A DNA stretch of 64,000 nt from Labilithrix sp. (GCA_019637195.1 JAHBWA010000001.1:110041-174040), one strand, 5' to 3'; positions 21,784-31,268 are shown, numbered from the stretch's first letter. Numbers and translations: made by a program. The notes: generated by a model from the letters alone, not told the origin.

Positions 21784-23504
21784 CAGCCGGCGGTTTCTTT
21801 GCGGAGGAGCGGGAACAGGATGACGTCGCGGATCGAGGGGGCGTTGGTGAGCATCATCACGAGGCGGTCGATGCCCATCCCGAAGCCGGCCGCCGGGGGC
21901 ATGCCTTGCTCGAGCGCGCGGATGTAGTCCTCGTCGAAGTCCATCGTCTCCTCGGCTCCGGCGGCCTTCTTCCGGACCTGCTCGCGGAAGCGTTCGGCCT
22001 GGTCGTCCGGATCGTTGAGCTCGCTGAACGCGTTGCAGAGCTCGCGTCCGTGGACGAACAGCTCGAAGCGGTCAACCAGATCGGGGCGCGCGTCATTCCG
22101 GCGCGCGAGCGGGGACGTCTCGAACGGGTAGTCCTTCACGAACACCGGGAGGCTCCGCTTGCCGTCGGCCGCCTTGTAGTCCTCGGTCAGGAACGGCTCG
22201 GAGAGGTACTCGTAGAGGGCGAACAGGCGCTCTCCGTCGTTTTCGCACTTCATCCAGCCCTTGCGGAGGTTGCCCCAGTCGATCGCCTTCGCGCGCGGCG
22301 AGCTCTTCGACCACTCCTTCATGCTGCCGCCGAAGTCGCCCAGCCCCGAGAGGAGCGCGATGAGGCCCACGCCGCCGTCTCCGGCCACGGCCGTCTCCCA
22401 CGCGGCGATCTTCGTCGCCTTCGCCGCGGCGGCGACGGCGTCGTTCATCGGGACGCGGGCGAACGGCTCGTCGAAGGTGAACGGCCGCTCTGCGCTCCAG
22501 CGCGCGTGCGACTCGGGCATCGCGCGGGCGAGCTCGGCGTCGATGGCGCGGAGCATGGCCTCGGTGAAGTCCATCAGCTGCGCGTAGGTGGCGTAGGCCC
22601 AGTAGTACTCGAGCATCGTGAACTCCGGGTTGTGCCGGGTCGAGATGCCCTCGTTGCGGTAGCAGCGGCCGATCTCGTAGACGCGCTCGAGCCCGCCTAC
22701 GAGCAGGCGCTTCAGGTACAGCTCCGGCGCGATCCGCATGAAGAGCTGCATGTCGAGCGCGTTGTGGTGCGTGTGGAACGGGCGCGCGGCGGCGCCGCCG
22801 ATGAGCGTGTGCATCGTCGGCGTCTCGACCTCGAGGAAGCCGACGTCGTCGAAGACCTTCCGCGTCGCGCGCACGATGTGGCTGCGCGCGCGGAACACGT
22901 CGGCGACGTGCGGGTTGGCGACGAGGTCGACGTAGCGCTGGCGGTAGCGGGTCTCGACGTCGGTGAGGCCGTGCCACTTCTCCGGCGGCGGCCGGAGCGC
23001 CTTCGTCAGGATCCGCACGCGCGCCGGCTCGATCGACAGCTCGCCGCGCTTGCTCGCGGTGAGGCCGCCCTCGGCCTCGACGATGTCGCCGAGGTCGATC
23101 TCGGAGAGGCGGGCGTAGGCCTCCCCCATGCTCGCCTCGCTGATGAGGAGCTGGACCTCGCCCGTGCGGTCGCGCAGGCGGAGGAACGTGAGGCCGCCCG
23201 TCGAGCGGAACGCGATGACGCGGCCGCGCACGTGGAAGCGCGCGTCCCCCGTCGCCGCCTTCACGCGGTCCTCGGCGTACTTGCCGTCTTCGCCGCGCGC
23301 GGCCTCCGCCTTGGAGCGGAGGTCCGCGATGTCGACGGTGGCGCCGCCCGTGCGCGGCACGACGTCGTTGGCGAACGGGTTCTCGCCGCGAGCGCGGAGC
23401 TTGTCGGCCTTGGCGCGGCGGGACGCGATGAGCGCGTCCTCTGCGGACGAGCTGCTCTCGGCGGCTGCGGCTCCCGGGGGTGACTGCGTGCGTGCGTCGG
23501 ACAT
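21783..23504 (-). CDS. lysS: lysyl-tRNA synthetase, class II
   Basis: 573 aa. OB-fold anticodon domain (RFHVRGRVIAFRSTGGLTFLRLRDRTGEVQLLI) followed by the class II catalytic core: motif 1 around RYRQRYVDLVANP, motif 2 YEIGRCYRNEGISTRHNPEFTMLEYY and motif 3 AAGFGMGIDRLVMMLTNAPSIRDVILFP. The enzyme charges tRNA-Lys. It has an Ala/Ser-rich N-terminal extension of about 35 residues and an insertion near residues 330-400 that make it longer than the usual 500. ATG 23504 starts this extension; the longer open frame upstream has no supporting features. Confidence 0.95.
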   Translation of the reverse strand: MSDARTQSPPGAAAAESSSSAEDALIASRRAKADKLRARGENPFANDVVPRTGGATVDIADLRSKAEAARGEDGKYAEDRVKAATGDARFHVRGRVIAFRSTGGLTFLRLRDRTGEVQLLISEASMGEAYARLSEIDLGDIVEAEGGLTASKRGELSIEPARVRILTKALRPPPEKWHGLTDVETRYRQRYVDLVANPHVADVFRARSHIVRATRKVFDDVGFLEVETPTMHTLIGGAAARPFHTHHNALDMQLFMRIAPELYLKRLLVGGLERVYEIGRCYRNEGISTRHNPEFTMLEYYWAYATYAQLMDFTEAMLRAIDAELARAMPESHARWSAERPFTFDEPFARVPMNDAVAAAAKATKIAAWETAVAGDGGVGLIALLSGLGDFGGSMKEWSKSSPRAKAIDWGNLRKGWMKCENDGERLFALYEYLSEPFLTEDYKAADGKRSLPVFVKDYPFETSPLARRNDARPDLVDRFELFVHGRELCNAFSELNDPDDQAERFREQVRKKAAGAEETMDFDEDYIRALEQGMPPAAGFGMGIDRLVMMLTNAPSIRDVILFPLLRKETAG

Positions 23505-23647
23505 GGCCCGGCGGCGTGTAGCGCGGGCCCGTGGCGACGTAAAGCGTCGACAATTTGGGCGTTCTGTCGCTCCGTTCATCCCGCCTCGGCCGCGGAAAGT
23601 CCGTGCGTCGAGCGACGTCCGAGCCACTATGATCGAGCTCGACCCCT

Positions 23648-26602
23648 GTGAAGCTGCCTCTCATCGGTCGTGACGACGACGCCGCCGCGGTGCGCGCCCT
23701 CGTGGTGCAGAACCCGGTCGTCTTCGTCTACGGGGTCGCCGGCGTGGGCAAGACCGCGCTCGTGCGGGCGGCGCTGGGGGCGGCGGCCGCGATGCGCGAG
23801 ATCCCGGCGCCCGTCCACGTGTCGCTCGAGGGCGTGACGGAGTCGCGCGAGGTGATCGATCGGACCGCCCGCACGATGGGCGTCGAGCGGCCCGCGCGCG
23901 GCGGCCCCGAAGCGGAGCAGCTCGTCCGCCTCCTGGCGAGCGCGCCCGCCACCGTGGTCTTCGACGACGTCGACACCGAGTCGCCGCGCAAGCTTGCCCC
24001 GCTCGTCGCGCGCTTCGTGACGCAGCAGCTGTCGTCGCGGATCGTCCTCGTGTCCCGGCGCTTCGTCAGCGCGAAGGAGGTCGGCTTCCGCGCTCCGGCG
24101 TTCGCGGTGGAGCCGCTCGCGGAGGCGCAAGCGATCGAGCTCGTACGCGCGGTCGAGGTCGCGCGCGGTCGCTCGCTCGCCGCCGACGTCGCCGCGGCCA
24201 CGGGGGGCAACCCGCTCCTCATCCACCTCGCGCTCGCGGGCGACGTGCTCGGCGCGCGTGTCTCGGTCGATCCCACCGAGGCGCTCCGCCAGGCGATCGA
24301 GGCGCGTCGTGGCGGCTCCGCGGGGGCGGTGCTCGCGCTCATGTCGGCGGCCGGCTCCGCGCTCGACGAGGCGGAGGTGGTGCGCGCGGGCGGCAGGGGC
24401 GCCGAGGCCGCGATCGACGAGCTGCGCAAGCACCTGATCGTCGTGCGCGAGGGCAAGCGCCTCTCCATCGCCGTGCCGGCCGCGGCGCTGGTGCGGTCGG
24501 CGCTCGGAGCGCCGAAGCCGGCGACCTGGAAGGCGCTCGCGCGGCTCGGAGACCGCATGCTCGCCGTGTCGCCCAACGACGACGTCGCCGTCCTCGTGGC
24601 TGCGCGCGCGCGGCTCGAGCAGGGCGATCCCGGCGGCGCGCTCCTCCTGCTCAAGCAGCACGCGAGCGCCCGGGCCGCGGCCGACGCCGCGCGGCTCGAG
24701 CGGCTGCTCCGCGACATCGCCGCGAAGAGCCCGGACCACCGTCTCGACGCGCTCCGTCTCCTGGCGCGCGAGCAGCTCCGCGCCGCCGACTTCGAGGCCG
24801 CGCGTCGCACCCTCGACGACCTCCCCCGGCCGCGGACGCGCGAGGACGCCGAGCGCGTCGCGCTCCTTCGCGCGGAGTGTCACGTGCGCGCGGGTGAGCC
24901 CGAGGCGGCGCAGCGCGCGATCGACGAGCTCGCCGCGCGCCGTGCGAGCGCGGCGCCCGGTCCGGCGCTCGCGCTCGCGCAGGTCCAGCTCGCCATCCTG
25001 CGCGGCGAGCTCGCGAAGGCTCGCCAGCTGGCGGAGCGCCTCGCCCCGGCGACGTCGCGCTCGCCGACGCTCGAGGCGCTCCGCGCCGTCGAGATCGCCG
25101 CGAGCTGGCTCTACGAGGAGCGCTACGAGCGCACGCACGAGTGGATCACCCGCGCGCGCGCGGCGCAGCGCGCCGCCGGCGTCCCGCTGGAGCCGGTGGT
25201 CACGATCCTCGACGTGCACGCGCTCCTCGGCCTCGGTCAGGTCGAGCGCGCCGAGGAGGTGATCGCGCGAGAGGCGCGCGGCCGGCCCATCGGCCCGATG
25301 CTCGAGGTGGCGCTCCTCGTGCGTCGTGGCGAGGCGCGGCGGGCGCTCGACCTCGGCGACGCGGCGCTGTCGGCGCTCGGCCGTCGCGCCGACCTGCTCT
25401 TCCGCTCGGTCGTCGCGCGCGATCTGGCGCGCGCGGCGACGGCGGTCGGCGATCTGGCGCGCGCCGCGCGGATGCTGCGCCTCACCGAGGCGGGAGCCGA
25501 CGAGCCCGGCCTCGCCACGCTCCGTCCGATCTGCGACGCCGAGGCGGCCCGCCTCGCGCTGGCCCGCGGCGACGACGCGCGCGCCATGGAGAAGCTCGAT
25601 CGCGCCCACGCGGCGCTCCCCGGCTCGCCGTTCATCGCGATCGATCGTGACGTCGTCCACGGCGTCGCTCCGAGGATCGCCGGCGACGATCCGCCGATCG
25701 CAGGCGCTTACGCGTCGCTGCGCGGCGCAGAGGGCGCCCTGGCCGCGGGAGCGCTCGAGGAGGCGGCGCGCCTCGCGGAGTCCGCCGCGCAGTTCCATCA
25801 CGAGGCCGCGCTCCAACACGAGGCCGCGCGCGCCGAGCTCGCGCTCGCGGAGGCGCTGTCGCGGCTCGCCATGCGCGGCGCGGGCGACGTCGACCTGCTC
25901 GCGCGAGCTGAGCGCACGCTCGACGGGTGCGTCGCTCTCTCGGCTCCGCTCGGGTATGGGCCGATCCTCGTCGGCGCGTCGCTCGTCCGCGCCGCGATCT
26001 GCGAGGCGCGCGGCGACCTCGACGCGGCCGCCTCCGCGCTCGGCGACGCGCTGCGCGTGGCGGGCGACGGCGCCGACGCCACGCTCGTCCTCGCGGCGCG
26101 GCGCGCGGGGGCGATCCCGACCTTCGAGGCGCGCGCGCGTCCGGCGTCGCGCGGCGCGTGGGCCGCGAGGGTCGAGCGCCTCGGGCTCGCGCGTCCGGCC
26201 GACGTCCTCTGGCGCATCGGCGCGCGCGCCTGGCTCCGCGCCTCCGGCGATCCCCCGCCCGAGCGGGTCGCCTGCGCCGTCGAGGTCGACGCGCGCAAGG
26301 TCCGCGCGGACGACGGCCGCTCCCTCTCCCTCCCCGAGCAGCGCGTCGCGCTCCTCTGCGCCCTCGCGGAGGCGGGCGACCACGGCGCGACGCTCGAGGA
26401 GCTCTTCGCGCGGGTGTGGAAGGGGACGTTCCACCCGCTCCGTCATCGCAACGCCGTCTACGTCGCGCTCGCGCGCCTGAAGGACAGCCTCAAGCCGTTC
26501 GCGGACGACGTCACCATCGCCCACGACGGCGAGCGCTATCGCCTCTCGGGCGGCGCCCCCGTCGGCGTCCGGCGCCGCGTCGATTTCGGCCGACCGAGCT
26601 GA
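23648..26602 (+). CDS. ATPase/TPR-repeat regulator with C-terminal winged helix
   Basis: 984 aa. An NB-ARC/AAA-type ATPase module comes first, with Walker A GVAGVGKT (residues 29-36), a Walker B-like TVVFDDVD and a sensor region RIVLVSRRF. A long Ala/Arg/Leu-rich region of TPR-like helical hairpins follows (about 300-850). The end (LSLPEQRVALLCALAEAGDHG...LFARVWKGTFHPLRHRNAVYVALARLKDSL) looks like a winged-helix DNA-binding domain of the OmpR/SARP kind. This is the layout of STAND-class signalling regulators, with the DNA-binding domain at the C-terminus. The start is GTG 23648; no clear ribosome site. It is divergent from lysS; the signal and targets are unknown. Confidence 0.75.
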   Translation: MKLPLIGRDDDAAAVRALVVQNPVVFVYGVAGVGKTALVRAALGAAAAMREIPAPVHVSLEGVTESREVIDRTARTMGVERPARGGPEAEQLVRLLASAPATVVFDDVDTESPRKLAPLVARFVTQQLSSRIVLVSRRFVSAKEVGFRAPAFAVEPLAEAQAIELVRAVEVARGRSLAADVAAATGGNPLLIHLALAGDVLGARVSVDPTEALRQAIEARRGGSAGAVLALMSAAGSALDEAEVVRAGGRGAEAAIDELRKHLIVVREGKRLSIAVPAAALVRSALGAPKPATWKALARLGDRMLAVSPNDDVAVLVAARARLEQGDPGGALLLLKQHASARAAADAARLERLLRDIAAKSPDHRLDALRLLAREQLRAADFEAARRTLDDLPRPRTREDAERVALLRAECHVRAGEPEAAQRAIDELAARRASAAPGPALALAQVQLAILRGELAKARQLAERLAPATSRSPTLEALRAVEIAASWLYEERYERTHEWITRARAAQRAAGVPLEPVVTILDVHALLGLGQVERAEEVIAREARGRPIGPMLEVALLVRRGEARRALDLGDAALSALGRRADLLFRSVVARDLARAATAVGDLARAARMLRLTEAGADEPGLATLRPICDAEAARLALARGDDARAMEKLDRAHAALPGSPFIAIDRDVVHGVAPRIAGDDPPIAGAYASLRGAEGALAAGALEEAARLAESAAQFHHEAALQHEAARAELALAEALSRLAMRGAGDVDLLARAERTLDGCVALSAPLGYGPILVGASLVRAAICEARGDLDAAASALGDALRVAGDGADATLVLAARRAGAIPTFEARARPASRGAWAARVERLGLARPADVLWRIGARAWLRASGDPPPERVACAVEVDARKVRADDGRSLSLPEQRVALLCALAEAGDHGATLEELFARVWKGTFHPLRHRNAVYVALARLKDSLKPFADDVTIAHDGERYRLSGGAPVGVRRRVDFGRPS

Positions 26603-26637
26603 CCGCGTCGCGTCGTCGCGCGCCGTCTTCGCCGGGT

Positions 26638-26730
26638 GTGGTTGTGGGGCGTCGTCGCGGCCCGCGTCGTGGTCGCGGGGCGTCGTCGCGGCCGGCGTCG
26701 TGGTCGCGGGGCGTCTTCGCCGTCCTCCGT
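26638..26730. repeat. three tandem 31-bp repeats
   Basis: Three head-to-tail copies with a 31-bp period start at 26638, 26669 and 26700, built around GTGGTCGCGGGGCGTCGTCG. Copies 2 and 3 agree over the first half and then diverge. They lie between two genes on the same strand and just upstream of the lipoprotein gene at 26767. No protein-coding role is evident. Confidence 0.75.
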
Positions 26731-26766
26731 TGAGATCGCGCCGAGGCCGCGCGTATCCTCGTGCGA

Positions 26767-28323
26767 ATGCGGAGAGCGGGCGCAGGGCTTCTGGTCGTGT
26801 GGATGACGGCGATCGCCGCGGCGGGCTGCGCGTCGGAGCCCGAGCCGGGCGACGACGTGGCGCCCGGCCCGGACGATCCGGGCGGGGAGAAGAAGCCCGA
26901 CGACGAGCTCGAGCCGGAGGACGACGATCCGTCGCCGCGCCCCACGGCGACGTGCACCATGTCGACCGACGTAGACCTCACGTTCGAGGAGCGGCGGCTC
27001 GTCAACCGGCTGCCGGGCAAGAGCGTGGCGTTCGCCACCGAGCTGCTCGCGGGCACCGGCTTCGACGTCTTCGCGCCGGAGTTTGCCGCGGAGCTCTGCG
27101 CCGATGGCAAGTCGGGCGCCGCCACGGTCGACGAGGCGAAGGCGCTCGTGAAGACCGCGGGCACGCGGCTGTGGCGCGCCGCGGTCGATCGCGTCCAGGG
27201 GAAGAAGACGATGGGGGCGCTGCCGGCGGGCGACGACCGGATGCTCTACTGGGCGCGGCTGACGATGACCAAGACGCTCCGCGCGTGGACGCCGTCGTTC
27301 GCGCTCTCCGCGGCCGATCGCGACGCGATCGCCTGGGAGCTCGAGCGAGCGTCGCGCGGCCAGTACGACATCGCGCTGCCTGCCGGCGCGGGCTATGTCC
27401 GCGTCATCGTCAGCGGCTTCGATCCGTTCACGCTGGGGACGCCCGGGCAGGACGGCGTGAGCATCCGTATCGGCAACCCGTCCGGCGCGTCGGCGCTCGC
27501 GTACGACGGGGTCGAGGTCTCGCTCCCCAACGGCAAGAAGGCGCGCTTCGAGACGTACATCCTGCCCGTCAACTACGGGCCGTTCGAGCGCGGCATGCAG
27601 GAGGACACGCTGGGCCCGTGGTTCAAGGCGGGGCCCTCGCGCGTCGACGTCGCGGTCACGATGAGCCAGGGAGGCGCCTACGAGTTCACGCTCGAGGAGT
27701 GGAACGGCCGCTACCACGGCGGCTTCGAGGGCAACGACGACATCGCGACCTGCAGCGGCGCGCGCCTCGCGAGCACGCCGGGCTGCAACATCCTGCCGCC
27801 CGCGCGCTGGGTCGGCTACGAGAGCGTGCCCTGGTCGCGCACGCAGCCGCCGCAGTTCGTCGAGAGCACGCTCCCGATCGGGCCGATGCTCGCGGCGAAC
27901 ACAGGGGCCCAGGTCACGCGCCCGCCCGGCTCGGGCGCGTCGGCGGGCAACGCCTTCGACGTGGTCTGGGGCTACGAGTACACGTACTTCCCGGACTGCG
28001 CGTCGTCCGCCACGCAGTCGTTCTCGCCCGCGCCGTCGCCGACGTTCCCGCCGCCGGTCGCTCCGGTCGCCCCGCCGGCGACCGCGTGTGCGCGCAGCGG
28101 CAGCGGCGGCGACTACCTCTCGAACGAGAGCGCCTACCGCGCCACGCTGCTCCGCGACGAGCTCGGGCTCACCATCCCGGTGGGGCACATCCACGTGCCC
28201 GTGATGACGCGCTTCGACCCGGGCAACGACAGCCTCGTCACGGACGCGCGGTTCGAGGCCTACCGCACGGCGATCGTCGCCCAGGGCCGCCTCTTGCTCG
28301 AGGCGGTCGTGAAGTCGCTCTGA
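26767..28323 (+). CDS. lipoprotein with pyroglutamyl-peptidase-I-like fold
   Basis: 518 aa. Lipoprotein signal (AIAAAGC), then an Asp/Glu/Pro-rich linker and a large domain. VRVIVSGFDPF resembles the GFxPFG motif of pyroglutamyl peptidase I, GGDYLSNESAYRATLL resembles the GTxxCNxxxY nucleophile segment, and GHIHVPVMTRFDP (His476) resembles the FIHVP catalytic His segment. Where that family has its catalytic Cys, this protein has Ser452. Long insertions with extra cysteines separate the motifs. It could be an exported peptidase using Ser, a non-catalytic relative, or merely a similar fold. ATG 26767 precedes the signal peptide; a GTG two codons earlier is possible. Confidence 0.55.
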   Translation: MRRAGAGLLVVWMTAIAAAGCASEPEPGDDVAPGPDDPGGEKKPDDELEPEDDDPSPRPTATCTMSTDVDLTFEERRLVNRLPGKSVAFATELLAGTGFDVFAPEFAAELCADGKSGAATVDEAKALVKTAGTRLWRAAVDRVQGKKTMGALPAGDDRMLYWARLTMTKTLRAWTPSFALSAADRDAIAWELERASRGQYDIALPAGAGYVRVIVSGFDPFTLGTPGQDGVSIRIGNPSGASALAYDGVEVSLPNGKKARFETYILPVNYGPFERGMQEDTLGPWFKAGPSRVDVAVTMSQGGAYEFTLEEWNGRYHGGFEGNDDIATCSGARLASTPGCNILPPARWVGYESVPWSRTQPPQFVESTLPIGPMLAANTGAQVTRPPGSGASAGNAFDVVWGYEYTYFPDCASSATQSFSPAPSPTFPPPVAPVAPPATACARSGSGGDYLSNESAYRATLLRDELGLTIPVGHIHVPVMTRFDPGNDSLVTDARFEAYRTAIVAQGRLLLEAVVKSL

Positions 28324-28333
28324 TCCTCGCACC

Positions 28334-28522
28334 GGCTCGCGTGAGATCGTCGCGCCGGCTCGCGTGAGGTCGTCACGCCGGCTCGCGTGAGGTCGTCACG
28401 CCGGCTCGCGTGAGGTCGTCACGCCGGCTCGCGAGAGGTCGTCGCGCGCTGGCTCGCGTGAGGTCGGTCGTCGCGCGCCGGCTGGCGTGAGGTCGTCGCG
28501 CGCCGGCTCGCGTGAGGTCGCC
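28334..28522. repeat. eight tandem repeats, about 23 bp unit
   Basis: Units start with GGCTCGCGTGAG at 28334, 28357, 28380, 28403, 28426, 28451, 28480 and 28505. The second to fourth are identical 23-mers (GGCTCGCGTGAGGTCGTCACGCC); the later ones are longer (25, 29, 25) by small insertions of GCGC or GTC. They fill the whole spacer between two convergent genes, ending 3 bp before the prolyl aminopeptidase stop. There are no unique spacers, so this is not CRISPR. Confidence 0.9.
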
Positions 28523-28524
28523 GT

Positions 28525-29487
28525 CTAACGACGGAAGCGGTCCGTCGCGCTGATGAGGTGGTGGACGATACCCGGCTCGCTCGCGGCGTGCCCGGCGTCC
28601 GGCACGAGGTGGAGATCGGCCTCCGGCCAGGCGACGTGCAGGTCCCAGGCGCTCCGCGCCGGGCAGACGACGTCGTAGCGTCCCTGCACGATGACGCCCG
28701 GGATCTTCCGCAGCTTCTCGACGTTCGCGGGCGCGAGCAGCTCGCGGCCCTCGGTCAGCCAGCCGTCGTTGACGAAGTAGTGCGACTCGATGCGGGCGAA
28801 CGCGAGCGCGAAGTCGTCGCCGGCCGTCCGCGCGATGAGGTCGGCGTTGGGGATGAGGCAGCTCGTGCGGCCCTCCCATACGCTCCACACCTTCGCGGCG
28901 GCGCGCTGGACCGCCTCGTCCGGCGACGTGAGACGGGCGTAGTACGCGCGGAGCAGATCCCCGCGCTCGGCGGCGGGGACGTGCGTCAGGTAGTCGTGCC
29001 AGGCGTCCGGGAAGATGAAGCTCGCGCCGTCCTGGTAAAACCAGCGGATCTCCTCGCGGCGCAGCAGGAAGATCCCGCGGAGCACGAGCTCGGTGACCCG
29101 CGCGGGATGCGTCTCGGCGTAGGCGAGGGCGAGGGTGCTCCCCCACGAGCCGCCGAAGACCTGCCAGCGCTCGATCCCGAGGTGCTCGCGGATCTTCTCG
29201 ATGTCGGCGACGAGATCCCACGTCGTGTTGGCCTCGAGCGACGCGAACGGGGTCGACTTCCCGCAGCCGCGCTGATCGAACAGCACGATGCGGTACGCCT
29301 TCGGATCGAAGTAGCGCCGGTGCTTCGGCTCGGTGCCGCCGCCTGGGCCACCGTGGAGGAACACGACCGGCTTGCCGTTCGGGTTGCCGCTCTCTTCGAA
29401 GTAGAGGTCGTGGCCGCCGCCGACCTGGAGACGTCCGGTGCGGTGAGGCTCGATGTCTGGGTAGAGGACGCGCTGCTCGTACGCCAT
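28525..29487 (-). CDS. pip: prolyl aminopeptidase (proline iminopeptidase)
   Basis: 320 aa alpha/beta hydrolase of peptidase family S33. The oxyanion motif VFLHGGPGGGTEP, FDQRGCGKSTP, and the nucleophile elbow FGGSWGSTLALAYA (Ser114) are all present; the Asp and His are in GRYDVVCP and PDAGHAASEP. The total length matches bacterial prolyl aminopeptidases. It releases N-terminal proline from peptides in the cytosol. Start is the ATG at 29487; the longer upstream frame is a shadow. Its 3' end abuts the tandem-repeat block. Confidence 0.94.
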   Translation of the reverse strand: MAYEQRVLYPDIEPHRTGRLQVGGGHDLYFEESGNPNGKPVVFLHGGPGGGTEPKHRRYFDPKAYRIVLFDQRGCGKSTPFASLEANTTWDLVADIEKIREHLGIERWQVFGGSWGSTLALAYAETHPARVTELVLRGIFLLRREEIRWFYQDGASFIFPDAWHDYLTHVPAAERGDLLRAYYARLTSPDEAVQRAAAKVWSVWEGRTSCLIPNADLIARTAGDDFALAFARIESHYFVNDGWLTEGRELLAPANVEKLRKIPGVIVQGRYDVVCPARSAWDLHVAWPEADLHLVPDAGHAASEPGIVHHLISATDRFRR

Positions 29488-29663
29488 GCGCGCGATTTAG
29501 CACGTCCGGAGGCGCGCCGTTGTCCGCTCTGCCGGCGCGTCGCGTCACGCCGGCGCGCCGCCGCGCCAGCCGTCCGCGTCGCGTCCGCGCACGCCGCGTC
29601 CAGTGGCGCGTGCGCGATGCGCCGAGCGTCCTCGCCGGCGGACGAGTCGTGTACGCTCGCGGC

Positions 29664-31268
29664 ATGCCCATCGTCACGAGGCGCAGGTTCATCGGCGGCT
29701 CCGCGATCGCGACGCTCACCTCCGGAGGATGCCGGCGGCCGCCGCCCGCGCTCCCGGCCGCACCTCGCGGAGCGGTGACGACGGAGGACGTCCTCGCGCG
29801 GGCGCTCGAGTCGGCGAAGAAGGCCGGCGCCACCTACGCGGACGCGCGCGTCGTCCGCCGGCGGACCGAGCGCGTCGCGACCCGCGAGGACCATGTCGTC
29901 TCCGTCACGTCCGGCGAGACGTACGGCATCGGCGTGCGCGTGATCGCCGGGGGCGCGTGGGGCTTCGCCTCGAGCGCCGTCGTGAGCGGAGAGGCCGCCG
30001 GCGAAGCGGCGCGGAGGGCCGTCGCGATCGCGCTGGCCGCGCGGTCGGCGCTGAAGCGCCCCGTCGAGCTCGTCCCGGCCCCGGCGGTCAAGGGCAAGTG
30101 GCGCACGAAGATGGACGTCGACCCCTTCGAGGTGCCGCTCGCGGACAAGGCCGAGTACCTCCTGTCGCTCTGGCCGCTCGTGAAGGCCGTCGCGCTCGTG
30201 AAGTTCGCGAGCGGCGCGATCGAGTCGCTCGGCGAGCACAAGATCTTCGCGTCGACCGACGGCACCCTCGTCGAGCAGAGCCAGGTGCGTGTCTGGCCTG
30301 CGTTCTCCGTGACCGCGGTCGACGGCCGGCAGTTCGAGTCGCGCGACGCCGAGGTCCCGCCGATGCAGGCGGGCTGGGAGTACGTCACCGGCTCGTCGCT
30401 GAAGAAGGACGCGCGGCGCGTCGCCGAGGACGCCGTCAAGAAGCTGAAGAGCCCGTCGGTCACGCCGGGCAAACGCGATCTCATCCTCGCGCCCAGCAAC
30501 CTCTGGCTGACGATTCACGAGTCGGTCGGGCACCCGACCGAGCTCGATCGCGTCTTCGGCCTCGAGGCGAATTTCGCCGGCACGTCGTTCGCCAAGCCCG
30601 AGAGCCTCGGGAAGCTGCGCTACGGCTCCGACATCGTCACGCTCTACGCCGACAAGACGGCGCCGGGCGGCCTCGCGACCTGCGGCTGGGACGACGACGG
30701 CGTCGCCACCCAGCGCTGGGAGCTGGTGAAGGACGGCCTGCTCGTCGGCTACCAGACGACGCGCGATCAAGCGGCGTGGATCGGCGAGGAGGCCTCGCGG
30801 GGGACCTCGTACGCGCAAGACCACGCGTCGGTCGCGTTCCAGCGGATGCCGAACGTGTCGCTCGCGCCTTCGGCGAAGGACACGACGCTCGAGGACATCA
30901 TCGCCGCCACCGACGACGGCGTGCTCGTCACCGGGAACGGCTCGTGGTCGATCGACCACCAGCGCTATAACTTCCAGTTCTCCGGCCAGACCTTCCACGA
31001 GGTGAAGGGCGGCAAGATCACCCGCGCGCTGCGCGACGTCGCCTACCAGTCGAACTCGCTCGAGTTCTGGAGCGCGTGCGACATGCTGGGGGGCGAGCGG
31101 TCGTGGGAGCTCCACGGCACGCTGTGGGACGGCAAGGGCGAGCCCATGCAGACGAACGCCGTCAGCCACGGCTGTCCGCCGGCGCGCTTCCGCAAGATCG
31201 ACATCCTCAACGTCAACACGCGGGGCAAGTCGGGCCCCGCCGGCGCCGCCCAGGGGAGGGACTGCTGA
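29664..31268 (+). CDS. tldD: Tat-signal TldD-family metalloprotease
   Basis: 534 aa. N-terminus VTRRRFIGGSAIATLTSGGC is a Tat signal with a possible lipobox, so the protein is probably exported, unlike the cytosolic E. coli TldD. The TldD metal site is HESVGH (residues 285-290), and the family glycine-rich and C-terminal blocks (GLATCGWDDDGVATQ, GTSYAQDHASVAFQRMPNVSL) are present. TldD is the metal-bearing half of the TldD/TldE protease. I chose ATG 29664 because it starts the Tat signal. The stop overlaps the next start as TGATG. Confidence 0.88.
   Translation: MPIVTRRRFIGGSAIATLTSGGCRRPPPALPAAPRGAVTTEDVLARALESAKKAGATYADARVVRRRTERVATREDHVVSVTSGETYGIGVRVIAGGAWGFASSAVVSGEAAGEAARRAVAIALAARSALKRPVELVPAPAVKGKWRTKMDVDPFEVPLADKAEYLLSLWPLVKAVALVKFASGAIESLGEHKIFASTDGTLVEQSQVRVWPAFSVTAVDGRQFESRDAEVPPMQAGWEYVTGSSLKKDARRVAEDAVKKLKSPSVTPGKRDLILAPSNLWLTIHESVGHPTELDRVFGLEANFAGTSFAKPESLGKLRYGSDIVTLYADKTAPGGLATCGWDDDGVATQRWELVKDGLLVGYQTTRDQAAWIGEEASRGTSYAQDHASVAFQRMPNVSLAPSAKDTTLEDIIAATDDGVLVTGNGSWSIDHQRYNFQFSGQTFHEVKGGKITRALRDVAYQSNSLEFWSACDMLGGERSWELHGTLWDGKGEPMQTNAVSHGCPPARFRKIDILNVNTRGKSGPAGAAQGRDC

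Noticed and set aside
23627..26524. Minus-strand open frame of 965 codons opposite the ATPase/TPR regulator.
   Set aside because: Arg/Glu/Ala-rich shadow of a high-GC gene; no motif and no ribosome site.
28334..28522. Possible CRISPR array.
   Set aside because: The units follow each other without unique spacers and no cas genes are present; it is a simple tandem repeat.
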